Shown here: in pieces, positions 27,818 to 43,371 of the stretch
Layout: every line of letters begins with the position of its first letter
How positions within the stretch are numbered: the stretch's first letter is position 1
Origin: Streptomyces griseus
GTDB lineage: Bacteria; Actinomycetota; Actinomycetes; Streptomycetales; Streptomycetaceae
NCBI RefSeq assembly: GCF_001715295.1
Contig: NZ_MDKB01000001.1
Span: forward strand, 208,346-272,345
DNA: 64,000 nucleotides
Reading direction: 5' to 3'
The notes under the pieces: model-generated
The model's input: only the letters and a program-made list of their open reading frames with translations
Database searches by the model: none
What the model was told of the DNA's origin: nothing
Made by a program: the position numbers and the translations under genes

Positions 27818-28438
27818 GTGAGGAACGACGGCGTGGCGGACGCGCTGGCCATGATGGCGCCGCGGCTGAGGGCCGCGCGCGAGCGCCGCGGTGACTCGCT
27901 GACCGCCGTGAGCCGTGCGACCGGCATCTCCCTCAGCACGCTGTCCCGGATCGAGACCGGCCGCCGTACGCCGACTCTGGAGGTGCTGCTGCGGCTGACG
28001 CGGGCGTACGGACTCTCCCTGGACGAGCTGGTCGGCGACGCCCCCACCGGGGGGACGGCAGCCCCGTCCGCAGAAGGGAACAGGCCGGCCCCGCCCGCCC
28101 GGCGGGGGCGCGGCGACGGCAAGGCGGTCCTCCCGCTGACCCGCTACGTCGGGGGCCTGCACGCCCACAAACACGTCCTCCCGCCCGTGGACGGACCGCC
28201 GACGCGGCCACGCCAGGTCGTCCACGACGGGTACGAGTGGCTGTGCGTGCTGTACGGGCGGCTCCGGCTGGCGCTCGGCGAGCAGGACGTCGTCCTCTCC
28301 GCGGGCGAGGTGGCCGAGTTCGACACGCGCACCCCCCACGGGGTGGCGAACGCCGGTTCCGGGGAGCCGGTCGAGTACCTCATCATGTTCGGACCGCAGG
28401 GCGAACGCCTGCGCCCGCGCATCCCCCCGGCCGGATGA
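27818..28438 (+). CDS. XRE-family regulator with C-terminal cupin domain
   Basis: This 206-residue protein has an N-terminal helix-turn-helix ('LRAARERRGDSLTAVSRATGISLSTLSRIETGRRTP', residues about 17-55) and a C-terminal cupin fold ('DGYEWLCVLYGRLRLALGEQDVVLSAGEVAEFDTRTPHGVAN'). Such XRE-cupins usually regulate the divergent catabolic gene, here the hydrolase. The start is GTG at 27818; GTG at 27833 has a better-spaced AGGA and would trim five residues. The effector is unknown. Confidence 0.85.
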   Translation: MRNDGVADALAMMAPRLRAARERRGDSLTAVSRATGISLSTLSRIETGRRTPTLEVLLRLTRAYGLSLDELVGDAPTGGTAAPSAEGNRPAPPARRGRGDGKAVLPLTRYVGGLHAHKHVLPPVDGPPTRPRQVVHDGYEWLCVLYGRLRLALGEQDVVLSAGEVAEFDTRTPHGVANAGSGEPVEYLIMFGPQGERLRPRIPPAG

Positions 28439-28567
28439 GGCGGCGAACCCGCCGGGGGAGGCCGCCGCACCCCGTACGGCCGGACGTCCGTGCCGGGCGC
28501 GGCCGCTCGGCACGGGGCGTGTCGCAGGCGGTGCGCCGGGCGGCGGGCGGCGCCGTGCGCGGCACCA

Positions 28568-28588
28568 CCGGCACGGTGACCGTGCCGG
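28568..28588. terminator. 21-bp perfect palindrome after the XRE-cupin gene
   Basis: CCGGCACGGT-G-ACCGTGCCGG (arms 28568-28577 and 28579-28588) lies 130 bp past the regulator stop. With a one-base centre it cannot form a tight loop without melting its centre, so it may be an operator as easily as a terminator. Confidence 0.35.
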
Positions 28589-28721
28589 CCACGGACGCGA
28601 CGTGACGGAGTCGCCGCGTGTCCTGCGTGCCCTCCTTCTGCCAGGTCCCGGGGGCGGTCATCCCCTCCTGGCGGAGGCCTGCGCCGGGGAGCGGGCCACC
28701 CGGCACGGCGGCTCGCACGGG

Positions 28722-28739
28722 TGTTCATTGACATGAACA
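28722..28739. promoter_or_regulatory. TGTTCA-N6-TGAACA palindrome upstream of pectate lyase
   Basis: A perfect 6+6 inverted repeat lies 20 bp upstream of the predicted -35 element of the pectate lyase promoter, in an AT-richer patch. The position suits an activator or second repressor site; the binder is unknown. Confidence 0.4.
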
Positions 28740-28758
28740 GAAATCACATACGCATCCA

Positions 28759-28787
28759 TTGACGTGTGCACCTCATGCGCCTACCGT
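28759..28787 (+). promoter_or_regulatory. Predicted promoter of the pectate lyase gene
   Basis: TTGACG (28759-28764), a 17-bp spacer and TACCGT (28782-28787) form a housekeeping-type (HrdB) promoter about 300 bp upstream of the coding start. The downstream LacI-type operator lies at the expected transcription start, which supports the assignment. Confidence 0.6.
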
Positions 28788-28803
28788 CCTGAAAGGGCGT
28801 TAG

Positions 28804-28814
28804 AAAGCGCTTGC
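28804..28814 (+). promoter_or_regulatory. LacI-family operator
   Basis: The sequence AAAGCGCTTGC contains the perfect core AAGCGCTT (28805-28812), the hallmark of LacI-family operators in front of polysaccharide-degrading genes in Streptomyces. It sits 17 bp after the predicted -10 box, a position that would block transcription. No intact LacI gene is in the window. Confidence 0.6.
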
Positions 28815-29086
28815 CCCGTATCGCGGTGAGGTATTCCACCATCCACCTGTTCAAGGACCGGAACAGGTGGGCGGTCGCATCCGGGGCTGCGGAAGGAAGG
28901 GAGGACCGGCCCCCGTGTGCCGGCCTGAGAGTGCCACCCGGGCACTCACCGAGCGAACCCGTGCCGGACGCAACCCCGTCCACGGGTGCGCTTCCCGCCC
29001 TCGCTTCCCGGATTCGCCTCTCCCCCCCACCGGTCGGACGGATCAACCCGCCTGACCGGACGGATCAACCGACCTGGAGACGAACG

Positions 29087-30292
29087 ATGCAGAAGACCAA
29101 GCCCGTCCTCGCGTGCGCCGGCCTGCTGGCCGGCTCGCTCCTCACCCTGTCCGTCACCATGGCCCAGGCCGTGCCGTCCCCGCAGGGAGCCGAAGCGCAG
29201 GCGACCGCCGCCGCCCTGTACGTGGCCCCCGGCGGCACCGACGGCGCGGCGGGTACCGATTCCGACCCGACCACGCTGTCCTCCGCCATCAGCCGTGTCG
29301 CGCCCGGCGGGACGATTTACCTCCGCGGCGGGACCTACTCCTCGTCCGGCACCGTCACCATCCCTCCGGGCAACGACGGAACGCCGAGCGCCCGTACGAC
29401 GCTCTCCGCCTACCCGGGCGAGAGGCCGGTCCTGGACTTCTCGGCCATGGCGGAGGCCCCGGCCAACCGCGGGCTGGCCGTGAACGGAACGTACTGGCAC
29501 GTCAAGGGCATCGTCGTGCAGCACGCGGGCGACAACGGGATCTTCGTGGGAGGCAGCCACAACGTCATCGAACGGGTCGTGACGCGCTTCAACCACGACT
29601 CCGGCCTGCAGATCTCGCGGATCGCCTCCGACACGCCCCACGACCGGTGGCCGGCCGACAACCTCATCCTGAGCTCGGAGTCCCACGACAACGCCGACTC
29701 CGACGGGGAGGACGCCGACGGCTTCGCCGCCAAGCTCACCTCGGGACCCGGGAACGTCTTCCGCCATACCGTGTCCCACCACAACATCGACGACGGCTGG
29801 GACCTCTACACCAAGTCGGAGACCGGTCCCATCGGCCCGGTGACCATCGAGGACTCCCTCTCCTACGACAACGGCACCCTCTCGGACGGCACCGTGAACC
29901 CGGACGGCGACCGCAACGGCTACAAGCTCGGCGGCGACGGCATCAAGGTGGACCACGTCGTCCGGCGCAACATCGCCTACAACAACGGCCACCACGGATT
30001 CACCTACAACAGCAATCCCGGCTCGATGAAGGTCTCGGACAACGTCGGCATCGACAACGCCGAGCGCAACTTCTCCTTCGACAAGGGCACGTCGGTCTTC
30101 CGCGACAACGTCTCGTGCCGCGCCGGCGACGGGTCCAACGACAAGACCGTGGGCGACGCCGACGGTTCCAACCAGTTCTGGACCGGCTCGAACGGTCCGG
30201 CCTGCTCCGCCTACGCGGGCGCGCTGGACTGGGCCTTCGCCGCGGACGGCTCCCTCGTCGTGAGCTTCGGTGGTACCAGGGTGACGCCGTAG
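29087..30292 (+). CDS. Secreted pectate lyase, PL9 family (right-handed beta-helix)
   Basis: This 401-residue protein has a signal peptide (KTK n-region, hydrophobic LACAGLLAGSLLTLSVTM, cleavage after AQA about residue 28). The body is a right-handed beta-helix with PL9 hallmarks 'DADGFAAKLTSGPGNVFR', 'DDGWDLYTK' and 'RNGYKLGGDG', which hold the calcium-binding Asp residues and the catalytic Lys region. It cleaves polygalacturonate outside the cell. The ATG at 29087 follows GGAGA; longer in-frame extensions lack a ribosome binding site. Regulation by a LacI-type repressor is likely from the operator upstream. Confidence 0.88.
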   Translation: MQKTKPVLACAGLLAGSLLTLSVTMAQAVPSPQGAEAQATAAALYVAPGGTDGAAGTDSDPTTLSSAISRVAPGGTIYLRGGTYSSSGTVTIPPGNDGTPSARTTLSAYPGERPVLDFSAMAEAPANRGLAVNGTYWHVKGIVVQHAGDNGIFVGGSHNVIERVVTRFNHDSGLQISRIASDTPHDRWPADNLILSSESHDNADSDGEDADGFAAKLTSGPGNVFRHTVSHHNIDDGWDLYTKSETGPIGPVTIEDSLSYDNGTLSDGTVNPDGDRNGYKLGGDGIKVDHVVRRNIAYNNGHHGFTYNSNPGSMKVSDNVGIDNAERNFSFDKGTSVFRDNVSCRAGDGSNDKTVGDADGSNQFWTGSNGPACSAYAGALDWAFAADGSLVVSFGGTRVTP

Positions 30293-30300
30293 CGAACCGC

Positions 30301-30332
30301 CGCACCCCCCGGCGCAGGCGTCGGGGGGTGCG
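30301..30332 (+). terminator. Terminator of the pectate lyase gene
   Basis: An 11-bp stem (CGCACCCCCCG / CGGGGGGTGCG) with a 10-nt loop begins 9 bp after the stop codon. The convergent pfaC-like gene ends 80 bp further on. Confidence 0.7.
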
Positions 30333-30411
30333 TCCAGCTGCCGGAGAGGCGCCCCCGGACAGCGGTGCCGCGGCCCGTACGGGCGCCCTGCGAAGCCGGT
30401 GCCTGGCGGCT

Positions 30412-33400
30412 TCACGGCAGGGGAGGCTCCTGCGGCACCACGCGCATGCCCAGCCCCCGCACCCGGTAGATACAGGTGTCGTCGCCCCACAGCGACGCGT
30501 CCGCCACGGCATAGGGCCCCCGCGTGTCCCTACCGCTCTCCACGATGTCCATGTCCACCCGGATCAGCCGGTTGGCCGGGGTGATCTGGCCGCGGTACGT
30601 CCAGACCGTCTCGCGGCCCGGCAGCACGGGCTCGAACCGGGGACGGGGGACGCCGTCGGCCGCGCCGGTCTCCAGCAGGTGGTACTGGAGCAGCTGGCAC
30701 ATGGCCTCGATCCCCAACGAGCCGGGTTGCACCGGGTCCTGGAAGAAGTGCGCCCGGAAGAACCAGGCGTCCGGCCGGACGTCCTTCTCCGACCGCAGCC
30801 TACCGAGACCCGCGCCGCCCCCGTCCGGCCAGTGACCCGTGATCCGGTCCAGCATCAGCAGCATCGGACCGGGCAGGCGCGGCTCCCCGGTGCAGTAGCG
30901 GGCGGGACGGGTGGTCAGATCGACGGTGTGGCCGCAGGGTTCGCCGAGCCTGGCCCGGCCGTCCGCCGGCACCGTGAGCCCCTGCTGGTCCTCGAAGGCC
31001 GACCGGGGGAAGTAGCCGAAGACCGTGGAGAGCGAGAACACGGGTGCGCCGTCGGCGGTGCACCTCACCCGGAACGACTCGATGATCACGTCCTCACTGC
31101 TCGACACGCTCGTCAGCTCGGCCGTGGTGCGGACCGTGCGCGTGGCAGGGGTGATCTCGCCGGTGACCGTCCCCGACCCGTCGAGATTGCGGAACAGCAG
31201 GTCGGCCTCGCTCGTCAGCGCGCTGCCCACGTACGACGCCAGCCATCCGCAGGGCTGCAGCGCGACCTCCATGAGAACGGCGAACGGCATGGTGCGGCCA
31301 CCGCTCTGCTCGAAGTACCACGCCCCGGCGGGCACGTCGTACTCGGCGACGACGATGCTGCCCTCCCGCATCCCGCCCTGCGGCCCGTCCACCGACACGA
31401 TCCGGCTCATGAAGTGGTACGGAGGGCCGGGGAGCCGGGCCACCCTGCGGATACCGTCGAACGGCTCGTACATGGCACCGAACGCCTCGCTCGGCCTTCC
31501 CCAGGCGCATGCCAGCAGTGAGGCGTGGTCGAAGCGGAACCCGTCGGCCGCCACGGCCACCGGCTTCTCCTCCCGGTGCTCCGCCGGCCCGCCGAGCGGC
31601 GGGAGCGGCACCGGCACTCCGCCGGCCTGGACGGCGGGCGGGCCCGTGTGCCGCCAGTGCGCGAGGGGCCAGTCGGGAACCAGCCGGAGTGCCATGTCGC
31701 GGCCCAGGAACGCCTTCGCCCCGTCCACCGAGCCGAGGACGTCGGCGTGGAGCGTCGGCACCGGGCCGGCCGAGACACCGCGTACGAACACCTCGTAGAC
31801 GACCCGCCGGTTCTCCGGCGTCGCCTGACCCCGGCAGATCGCCCGGGAGGGGTGCCCACCGACCGGTTCGAAGCGCCAGCCGTCCCGGTCGACGGTGAAG
31901 CCCATGGCCGTCAGGTAGAACGCCATCGCCTGGGCGCCGCCCTGGAGCATCAGGGTGCCCGGCATGCACGGGTCGTTCTTGAAGTGGCCGGTGAAGAACC
32001 AGTCGTCCGGGGACAACGCCGTCTCGGCGCGGAGATATCCCCGGCCCCACGGCCCCCCGGCCGGGTCGAACGCGGTGACCTCGTCCAGCAGCCTCAGGCG
32101 TTCCTCGTCGAGACGCGGCGAGCGGACATGGGCCGCCGTCGCCTCGAAGCCGGGGCCGAAACAGTCCGCGGGCCGCCCCTGCGCCAGGGCCCGCATCCGG
32201 TCCGCGCCGAAACGGGTCCGTTCGCAGCGCACGGCCGGCGGGTCGAGCGGCAGGCCGTCGCCGGGTGCGTGCTCGGCGGGATCCCAGCGGACACCGCCGC
32301 TGCGGGCGAGTTCCGCGGGGGTGAAGAACCCGGCCTGACCGTCGCGGACACTGAGCCGCAGCTCGCCGTCCACACGGCAGTCGTAGTGGAAGAAGGCCAG
32401 CCGGACACCGTCGGCCTCCGCGTGGCCGTCGACGTGGATCTCGAAGCACAGGGTCTCGCCGGGCTGCGGCGGGGCGCCGTGGAACGTCACCTCGCAACCG
32501 AGCAGCCGGTAGGCGCGCTCGCCCCGGTTGAGGAGGTCGACGCCGAGCCAGCTGAGCAGCAGCAGGTCGGCCTGGCCCGCCTCGATCAGCAGGCCGGCCG
32601 GCATGCGGCCCGCGGAGTCCAGGTACCAGCTGCCGGGCAGGACGTCGGTCTCCGTCCAGATCCTCCCGTCCGTGCGGACCGGACCCGGCAGGGTGAGGGC
32701 CGCGGGCACGGCGTCGATGCCGGTGACCCGGTCGGCGAAGAGCATGGGCGGCTCGGGCATGCGCGTCTGCACCGGGTATCCGTCCTGCTCGGCGAAGCGG
32801 GGACCGAACAGGGCGGAGATCTCGTGGGAGGCGAGGTACTCCAGTTGGGCACGGTCGAAGGACGGCCCGGGCTTCGTGTCCGACGCCGGCGCGGCTCCGG
32901 CCTGCGTCGGTCGCGCGTACGCCGATTCCGCGTGTGCCGCCGCCGCCCGGGGGGCGGGCGGCGGGAGGACCGGGCGCGGGGGCCCGGCGGCCGGAGGGGG
33001 TGCGGCCGGGCCGGGCGGCCGTACGGTGCCGGGCCCGGTACGGCCGACGGCCGTCAGCGCCGTGACCGCCAGCGCGGACATCCGCAGGAACCGCTCATGG
33101 GCCTCTACGTGCGCGGCCATGACCTCCTGGTGCAGCGCGGCGACGCGCAGACTCTGCCGGGCGACCGCGCCCCTGACCCCTGTCGCCGCGGGCCTCGGGG
33201 CGACTTCGGCCAACGGCAGGGACGGCTGTCCCCCAGCACCCGGGGAGGGTGCGGCGGCGCGGCCGGGCTCGTGGCCCGCGGGGGCGGGGAGCCGGTCCGC
33301 TGCGGTGGTGGAACGGGCGGGCGGGACGGCACCCCGGGCCGGTACCGGGGCCAGTTCAGGCGCCCGGGGCAGGACGGTCACAGCGGGCTCCAAGGGCGGC

Positions 33401-36400
33401 AGGCGCGGAGAAGGGGGTACGGGAACGGTGACGGCGGGACCGGGACGCGGCAGCTCCGTCGCCGCCCCGGCGAGCCGGGCGAGCAACTCCTCGACCTGCA
33501 CCGGCACTCCGGCGACGACGAGTTCCGCGACCGCGAGGCACAGCTGCCGCAGCCCGGTGTCCCCCGGGGCGTCCAGCGCGACGGCCACATGCTCCCGGTC
33601 GCCGAGCACCCGCTTGATCCAGCCGGTGCACAGCCTGCGCGGGCCGTGCTCCACGAAGACCCGGACACCGTCCGCCCACGCCCGCTCGACGGTGGCCGCG
33701 AAATCGATCGTGCCGAGCCCCTGAGCGGTGAGCGCCTCGGCGGCCCGCTCGGCGGTCGGCCGGTACGCCTGTCCGGTGGCCCCGCTGTAGAACCGGACCC
33801 CGGGCACGTCGGCGGTGGGACGGTGGTGGGTCTCGCGCCACACCTCCCGGACCTCCGCCAACTCCGGGGCGTGGGCCGCCATGTCGTAGTCCAGCAGGAT
33901 CGCCCGGTCGGAGCCGATCCGGGCCACGACGGCCGCGCACGCACGGGCCTCCCCACCGACCACGCAGACATCCGGCGCGTTCACCGCCATCAGATGCACC
34001 GCGGACTCGGCGGCGAGCTCGGCCCGGACGGCGTCCAGGGGCGCGTTCACCAGATAGCTCGACCACCGGGACCCCTGGATGCCCCGCCGCTTCCAGTAGC
34101 GCCGCACCGCCCGCAGTTCACCCGTGAGTTCGGTCGTGAACAGACCGCTGTCCCGGGTTGCCCGGTACAGTCCCGTGACGTCCGGCCAGGCCCCCAGCGC
34201 GACCAGCGCGGTCGACTCGCCCGAGGAGTACCCGAGCGCGGCGTCCGGCCGCAGCCCGAGCACCTCGCGGCTGAACACGGTGTGGAAGACGGCCAGTTCG
34301 GCGGCGGCCCAGATCTGGCCGAGCACCCCCGGCTCCGTCCGGGACCGCAACCGGGTGCCGATCGCCCGGTGCCCCTCCCGGACGGCCTCGCCCAGGGACG
34401 GCAGGGCCAGCAGCAACTCGTGGCCCATTCCCGGGTACACGGCCGAGCCGTTCGTGTACACGAAGGCGGTCTGCCCGGCGACCGGCCGGTCCCGGTACCG
34501 CACACCGGCGGGGCGGGCCCCACCCTCCGCCAGCCAGCGACGGGCCGCTTCCCGCCGGCCGGCGACCGAGGCGCCGCCGTCGACGACGAGGGCCAGCCGG
34601 GCCGGACCGGCCGAGGACTCCGTACCGGCGGCCAGCGCGGCCAGCACCTCCCGGCGGTCGGCCCCGGAGAAGACGTGCAGACGCGGAGCGGGGCCCCGCA
34701 GCCACGGCAGCGCGTCGCCCGCGCGCAGCCGTACGTCCACGGGGGGCCCGCCGAGCGGTGCGGCCACGGCCCGAGCGGTGCGGGCGACGGCCGCGGGGTC
34801 CGCGGGCCCGCCCGTACGGGGGACCGAGCGGTGCTGGAGCGACAGCGCCGCGGCCGCGACGGAGACCAGCCCGGAGGCGGCGTGGGCACGACCGAAGGAC
34901 GACGCCGGGTCGAACACCGCGTCGGGACCGTCACCGATGACCATGTCGGGCTCCCCGGTGCCCTCCTCGTCCAGCAGGGCGATGACCGTGTCGCCGTCCC
35001 GGCGAGCGGTGTCCAGGGACTTGAGGACGAGGACGACCGCCGCGTCCCCGGGCTCGTCCTCGCGTCCGAGCTCCCGCATTGCGGCCCGGTGGACCGCCTC
35101 GCACGACAGGTCGGTGGCCCCGACCACAGCGGCGTCGGCCTCCCCCGACCGGACGGCCCTCGCCCCGAGTTCCAGCGCGAGCGGCCCGGACGCCTCCTCC
35201 GCGGAGACCGTGAACCCGGGGCCCGCCAGATCCAGCTGGGTGCTGATCCGGTTCGCCGCCAGGTTCGGCATGCTGCCCACCACCCCCTCCGCCGTCATGG
35301 GCGGGGTGAACGCCTCCCGCGCGCGTTCCGCCGGCGGTACGGTGACGGCCGCCGCCCGGGCCTGCTCCAGCCAGTACGGAACCCGCCAGCGGGCACCCGC
35401 GCGGGCCACCTCCGGATCCACCCCCGTACCGATGACCACCACGGTCCGCTCGCGGGGCAGACTCACCGTCCGTACGGCCTCCCGGGCGGCCTCCAGCACC
35501 AGGAGCTGATGACGCACGGTCCGCTCCAGGGACAGCGGCGGGAAGCACAGGTCCGCGAGTTCCACGTCGATCTTCGTGACGGGACCGCGCCGTTCACCGC
35601 CCAGTACCGCCCGGCGGAAGTCCTCGGCGGACGCGCCCTCGCCGACCCGCGCACCGACCGCGACGATCGCCACCGGTACGGGCGAGCCCGGCCCGCCGGG
35701 AGCCGGACCCCGGGCAGGGGCGGCCGGCCCGCCCCTGCACACGGCCGGCCCCGGGCCGTGCCCCGGCCGGCGCACGGCGGACGGGAGACCGGCGTCCGCG
35801 GGCTCGACGATCACGTGGGCGTTGGTCCCGCCGAACCCGAAGGCGCTCACGGCCGCCCTGCGCGGCCCCGTCCACTCCTCCGCGGCCGTGAGCACCCGCA
35901 ACGGCGTGCCCGACAGCGCGTCCAGTGGCCGTTGCGCGCCCAGCGTCGCCGGACGGATCCCCGCCCGCAGCGCACCGAGCACCTTCAGCAGCCCGGCCAC
36001 GCCTGCCGCGGCCAGCAGGTGGCCGACGTTCGACTTCGCCGAGCCGATGGGCACGTCGTCGCCGGCCCCGAAGACCTGGGCCATGCCACGCACCTCGACC
36101 GCGTCACCGACCGGAGTTCCCGTCGCATGGCACTCGACGAGCGACACCGACTCGGGAGCGACGCCCGCCATGGCGTACGCCAGGCGCATGGCCCGGACCT
36201 GACCCTCCTGCGAGGGGCTGATCAGTCCGGAGCCGCGCCCGTCGTTGGAGAGGCCCACCCCGCGGATGACGCCGAGCACGAGCAGCCCGGCGGCGCGCGC
36301 CTCGGCCAGCCTCATCAGGGCGACGAACCCGGCGCCCTCCCCGTGCACCAGCCCGTCCGCGTCCCGGTGGAAGGGGCGACTGCGTCCGGTGCGGCTCGTC

Positions 36401-37110
36401 GCGGACAGCCCGCAGAAGCCCACGTGGAGGTAGAGGGGATCGGGGCGGCTCACCGCACCGGCCACCATCAGGTCGGCCGTGCCGTCGTGCAGCCGGTCGC
36501 ACGCCAGCTTGACCGCGTACAGCGAGGAGGCGCAGGCGGCGTCCAGGGACCAGGCCCCCGCGCCGAGCCCGAGCGCCCGGGCCGCGAGCCGGGCGGGCAG
36601 CCCGGAGGAGAAGCGGTTGCGGGCGTCGGGGCGCGTACGGCGCCCACCCGTCAGCAGGGCGGTGTCGAGCGGGGGCCGCTGCGCGGACAGCCAGACGTGT
36701 TCGGCGAAGAGCGCCCCGGCCGCCGTGGGGTACGACAGGTTCCCCAGCACCAGCCCTCCGCGCGGCAGGGGGCCGGTGCGGCCCGCTTCGGCGAGCGCTT
36801 GACGCGCCCCGTACAGGGCCCAGTGGAAGAGCGGGTCCAGGGAGGAGATCCGCTCCGGGGCGATGTGGAAGCCGCTCGGATCGAAGACGGACTCGAACCC
36901 CTCGACGTAACCGCCGACATCGGTCCAGGTGCGGTCGAGGTGGTCGTCCACCGAGCCCATGGCCCAGCGGTGCGGCAGCCGCCACCGGTCCGCGGGGGCG
37001 GCCGACAGACTGGTGCGGCCGGCGGCGATGTTCTCCCAGAACGTGTCCGGGTCCAGCGCACCGGGCAGCACACAGCCCCGGCCGACGACGGCGATCGGTT
37101 CGAAGGTCAT
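30412..37110 (-). CDS. pfaC: PfaC-like multidomain lipid synthase, KS-CLF-AT-DH-DH
   Basis: This 2,232-residue iterative type I synthase subunit has the following order. KS (1-430) has Cys in DAACASSLYA (about 193) and His in 'ECHATGTPVGD' (328) and 'NVGHLLAA' (363). A chain-length-factor KS (about 480-780) has SAEEAS where the cysteine should be. AT (about 820-1200) has GYSSGES (959). An Ala/Pro linker follows (1200-1410). Two double-hotdog FabA-like dehydratases end the protein, with catalytic His in GHFKNDPCMPG (1709) and AHFFQDPVQPGS (2121). Having the AT inside PfaC resembles myxobacterial Pfa3, but there is no C-terminal acyltransferase. It is the last gene of the four-gene operon, 33 bp after pfaA. 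It works with PfaA and PfaD on ACP-bound chains; the product is unknown. Confidence 0.88.
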   Translation of the reverse strand: MTFEPIAVVGRGCVLPGALDPDTFWENIAAGRTSLSAAPADRWRLPHRWAMGSVDDHLDRTWTDVGGYVEGFESVFDPSGFHIAPERISSLDPLFHWALYGARQALAEAGRTGPLPRGGLVLGNLSYPTAAGALFAEHVWLSAQRPPLDTALLTGGRRTRPDARNRFSSGLPARLAARALGLGAGAWSLDAACASSLYAVKLACDRLHDGTADLMVAGAVSRPDPLYLHVGFCGLSATSRTGRSRPFHRDADGLVHGEGAGFVALMRLAEARAAGLLVLGVIRGVGLSNDGRGSGLISPSQEGQVRAMRLAYAMAGVAPESVSLVECHATGTPVGDAVEVRGMAQVFGAGDDVPIGSAKSNVGHLLAAAGVAGLLKVLGALRAGIRPATLGAQRPLDALSGTPLRVLTAAEEWTGPRRAAVSAFGFGGTNAHVIVEPADAGLPSAVRRPGHGPGPAVCRGGPAAPARGPAPGGPGSPVPVAIVAVGARVGEGASAEDFRRAVLGGERRGPVTKIDVELADLCFPPLSLERTVRHQLLVLEAAREAVRTVSLPRERTVVVIGTGVDPEVARAGARWRVPYWLEQARAAAVTVPPAERAREAFTPPMTAEGVVGSMPNLAANRISTQLDLAGPGFTVSAEEASGPLALELGARAVRSGEADAAVVGATDLSCEAVHRAAMRELGREDEPGDAAVVLVLKSLDTARRDGDTVIALLDEEGTGEPDMVIGDGPDAVFDPASSFGRAHAASGLVSVAAAALSLQHRSVPRTGGPADPAAVARTARAVAAPLGGPPVDVRLRAGDALPWLRGPAPRLHVFSGADRREVLAALAAGTESSAGPARLALVVDGGASVAGRREAARRWLAEGGARPAGVRYRDRPVAGQTAFVYTNGSAVYPGMGHELLLALPSLGEAVREGHRAIGTRLRSRTEPGVLGQIWAAAELAVFHTVFSREVLGLRPDAALGYSSGESTALVALGAWPDVTGLYRATRDSGLFTTELTGELRAVRRYWKRRGIQGSRWSSYLVNAPLDAVRAELAAESAVHLMAVNAPDVCVVGGEARACAAVVARIGSDRAILLDYDMAAHAPELAEVREVWRETHHRPTADVPGVRFYSGATGQAYRPTAERAAEALTAQGLGTIDFAATVERAWADGVRVFVEHGPRRLCTGWIKRVLGDREHVAVALDAPGDTGLRQLCLAVAELVVAGVPVQVEELLARLAGAATELPRPGPAVTVPVPPSPRLPPLEPAVTVLPRAPELAPVPARGAVPPARSTTAADRLPAPAGHEPGRAAAPSPGAGGQPSLPLAEVAPRPAATGVRGAVARQSLRVAALHQEVMAAHVEAHERFLRMSALAVTALTAVGRTGPGTVRPPGPAAPPPAAGPPRPVLPPPAPRAAAAHAESAYARPTQAGAAPASDTKPGPSFDRAQLEYLASHEISALFGPRFAEQDGYPVQTRMPEPPMLFADRVTGIDAVPAALTLPGPVRTDGRIWTETDVLPGSWYLDSAGRMPAGLLIEAGQADLLLLSWLGVDLLNRGERAYRLLGCEVTFHGAPPQPGETLCFEIHVDGHAEADGVRLAFFHYDCRVDGELRLSVRDGQAGFFTPAELARSGGVRWDPAEHAPGDGLPLDPPAVRCERTRFGADRMRALAQGRPADCFGPGFEATAAHVRSPRLDEERLRLLDEVTAFDPAGGPWGRGYLRAETALSPDDWFFTGHFKNDPCMPGTLMLQGGAQAMAFYLTAMGFTVDRDGWRFEPVGGHPSRAICRGQATPENRRVVYEVFVRGVSAGPVPTLHADVLGSVDGAKAFLGRDMALRLVPDWPLAHWRHTGPPAVQAGGVPVPLPPLGGPAEHREEKPVAVAADGFRFDHASLLACAWGRPSEAFGAMYEPFDGIRRVARLPGPPYHFMSRIVSVDGPQGGMREGSIVVAEYDVPAGAWYFEQSGGRTMPFAVLMEVALQPCGWLASYVGSALTSEADLLFRNLDGSGTVTGEITPATRTVRTTAELTSVSSSEDVIIESFRVRCTADGAPVFSLSTVFGYFPRSAFEDQQGLTVPADGRARLGEPCGHTVDLTTRPARYCTGEPRLPGPMLLMLDRITGHWPDGGGAGLGRLRSEKDVRPDAWFFRAHFFQDPVQPGSLGIEAMCQLLQYHLLETGAADGVPRPRFEPVLPGRETVWTYRGQITPANRLIRVDMDIVESGRDTRGPYAVADASLWGDDTCIYRVRGLGMRVVPQEPPLP

Positions 37111-37143
37111 GCGGAGCTCACTTCGCTGCAGGCGGGGGCCGGG

Positions 37144-43367
<6,224 letters not shown>

Positions 43368-43371
<4 letters not shown>

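Larger units (their letters stand above)
28439..29086. other. Long leader/intergenic region before pectate lyase
   Basis: It contains the 21-bp palindrome, the TGTTCA palindrome, the promoter and the LacI operator listed separately, then about 270 bp of untranslated leader. Open frames in the leader have no supported start. Confidence 0.5.
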
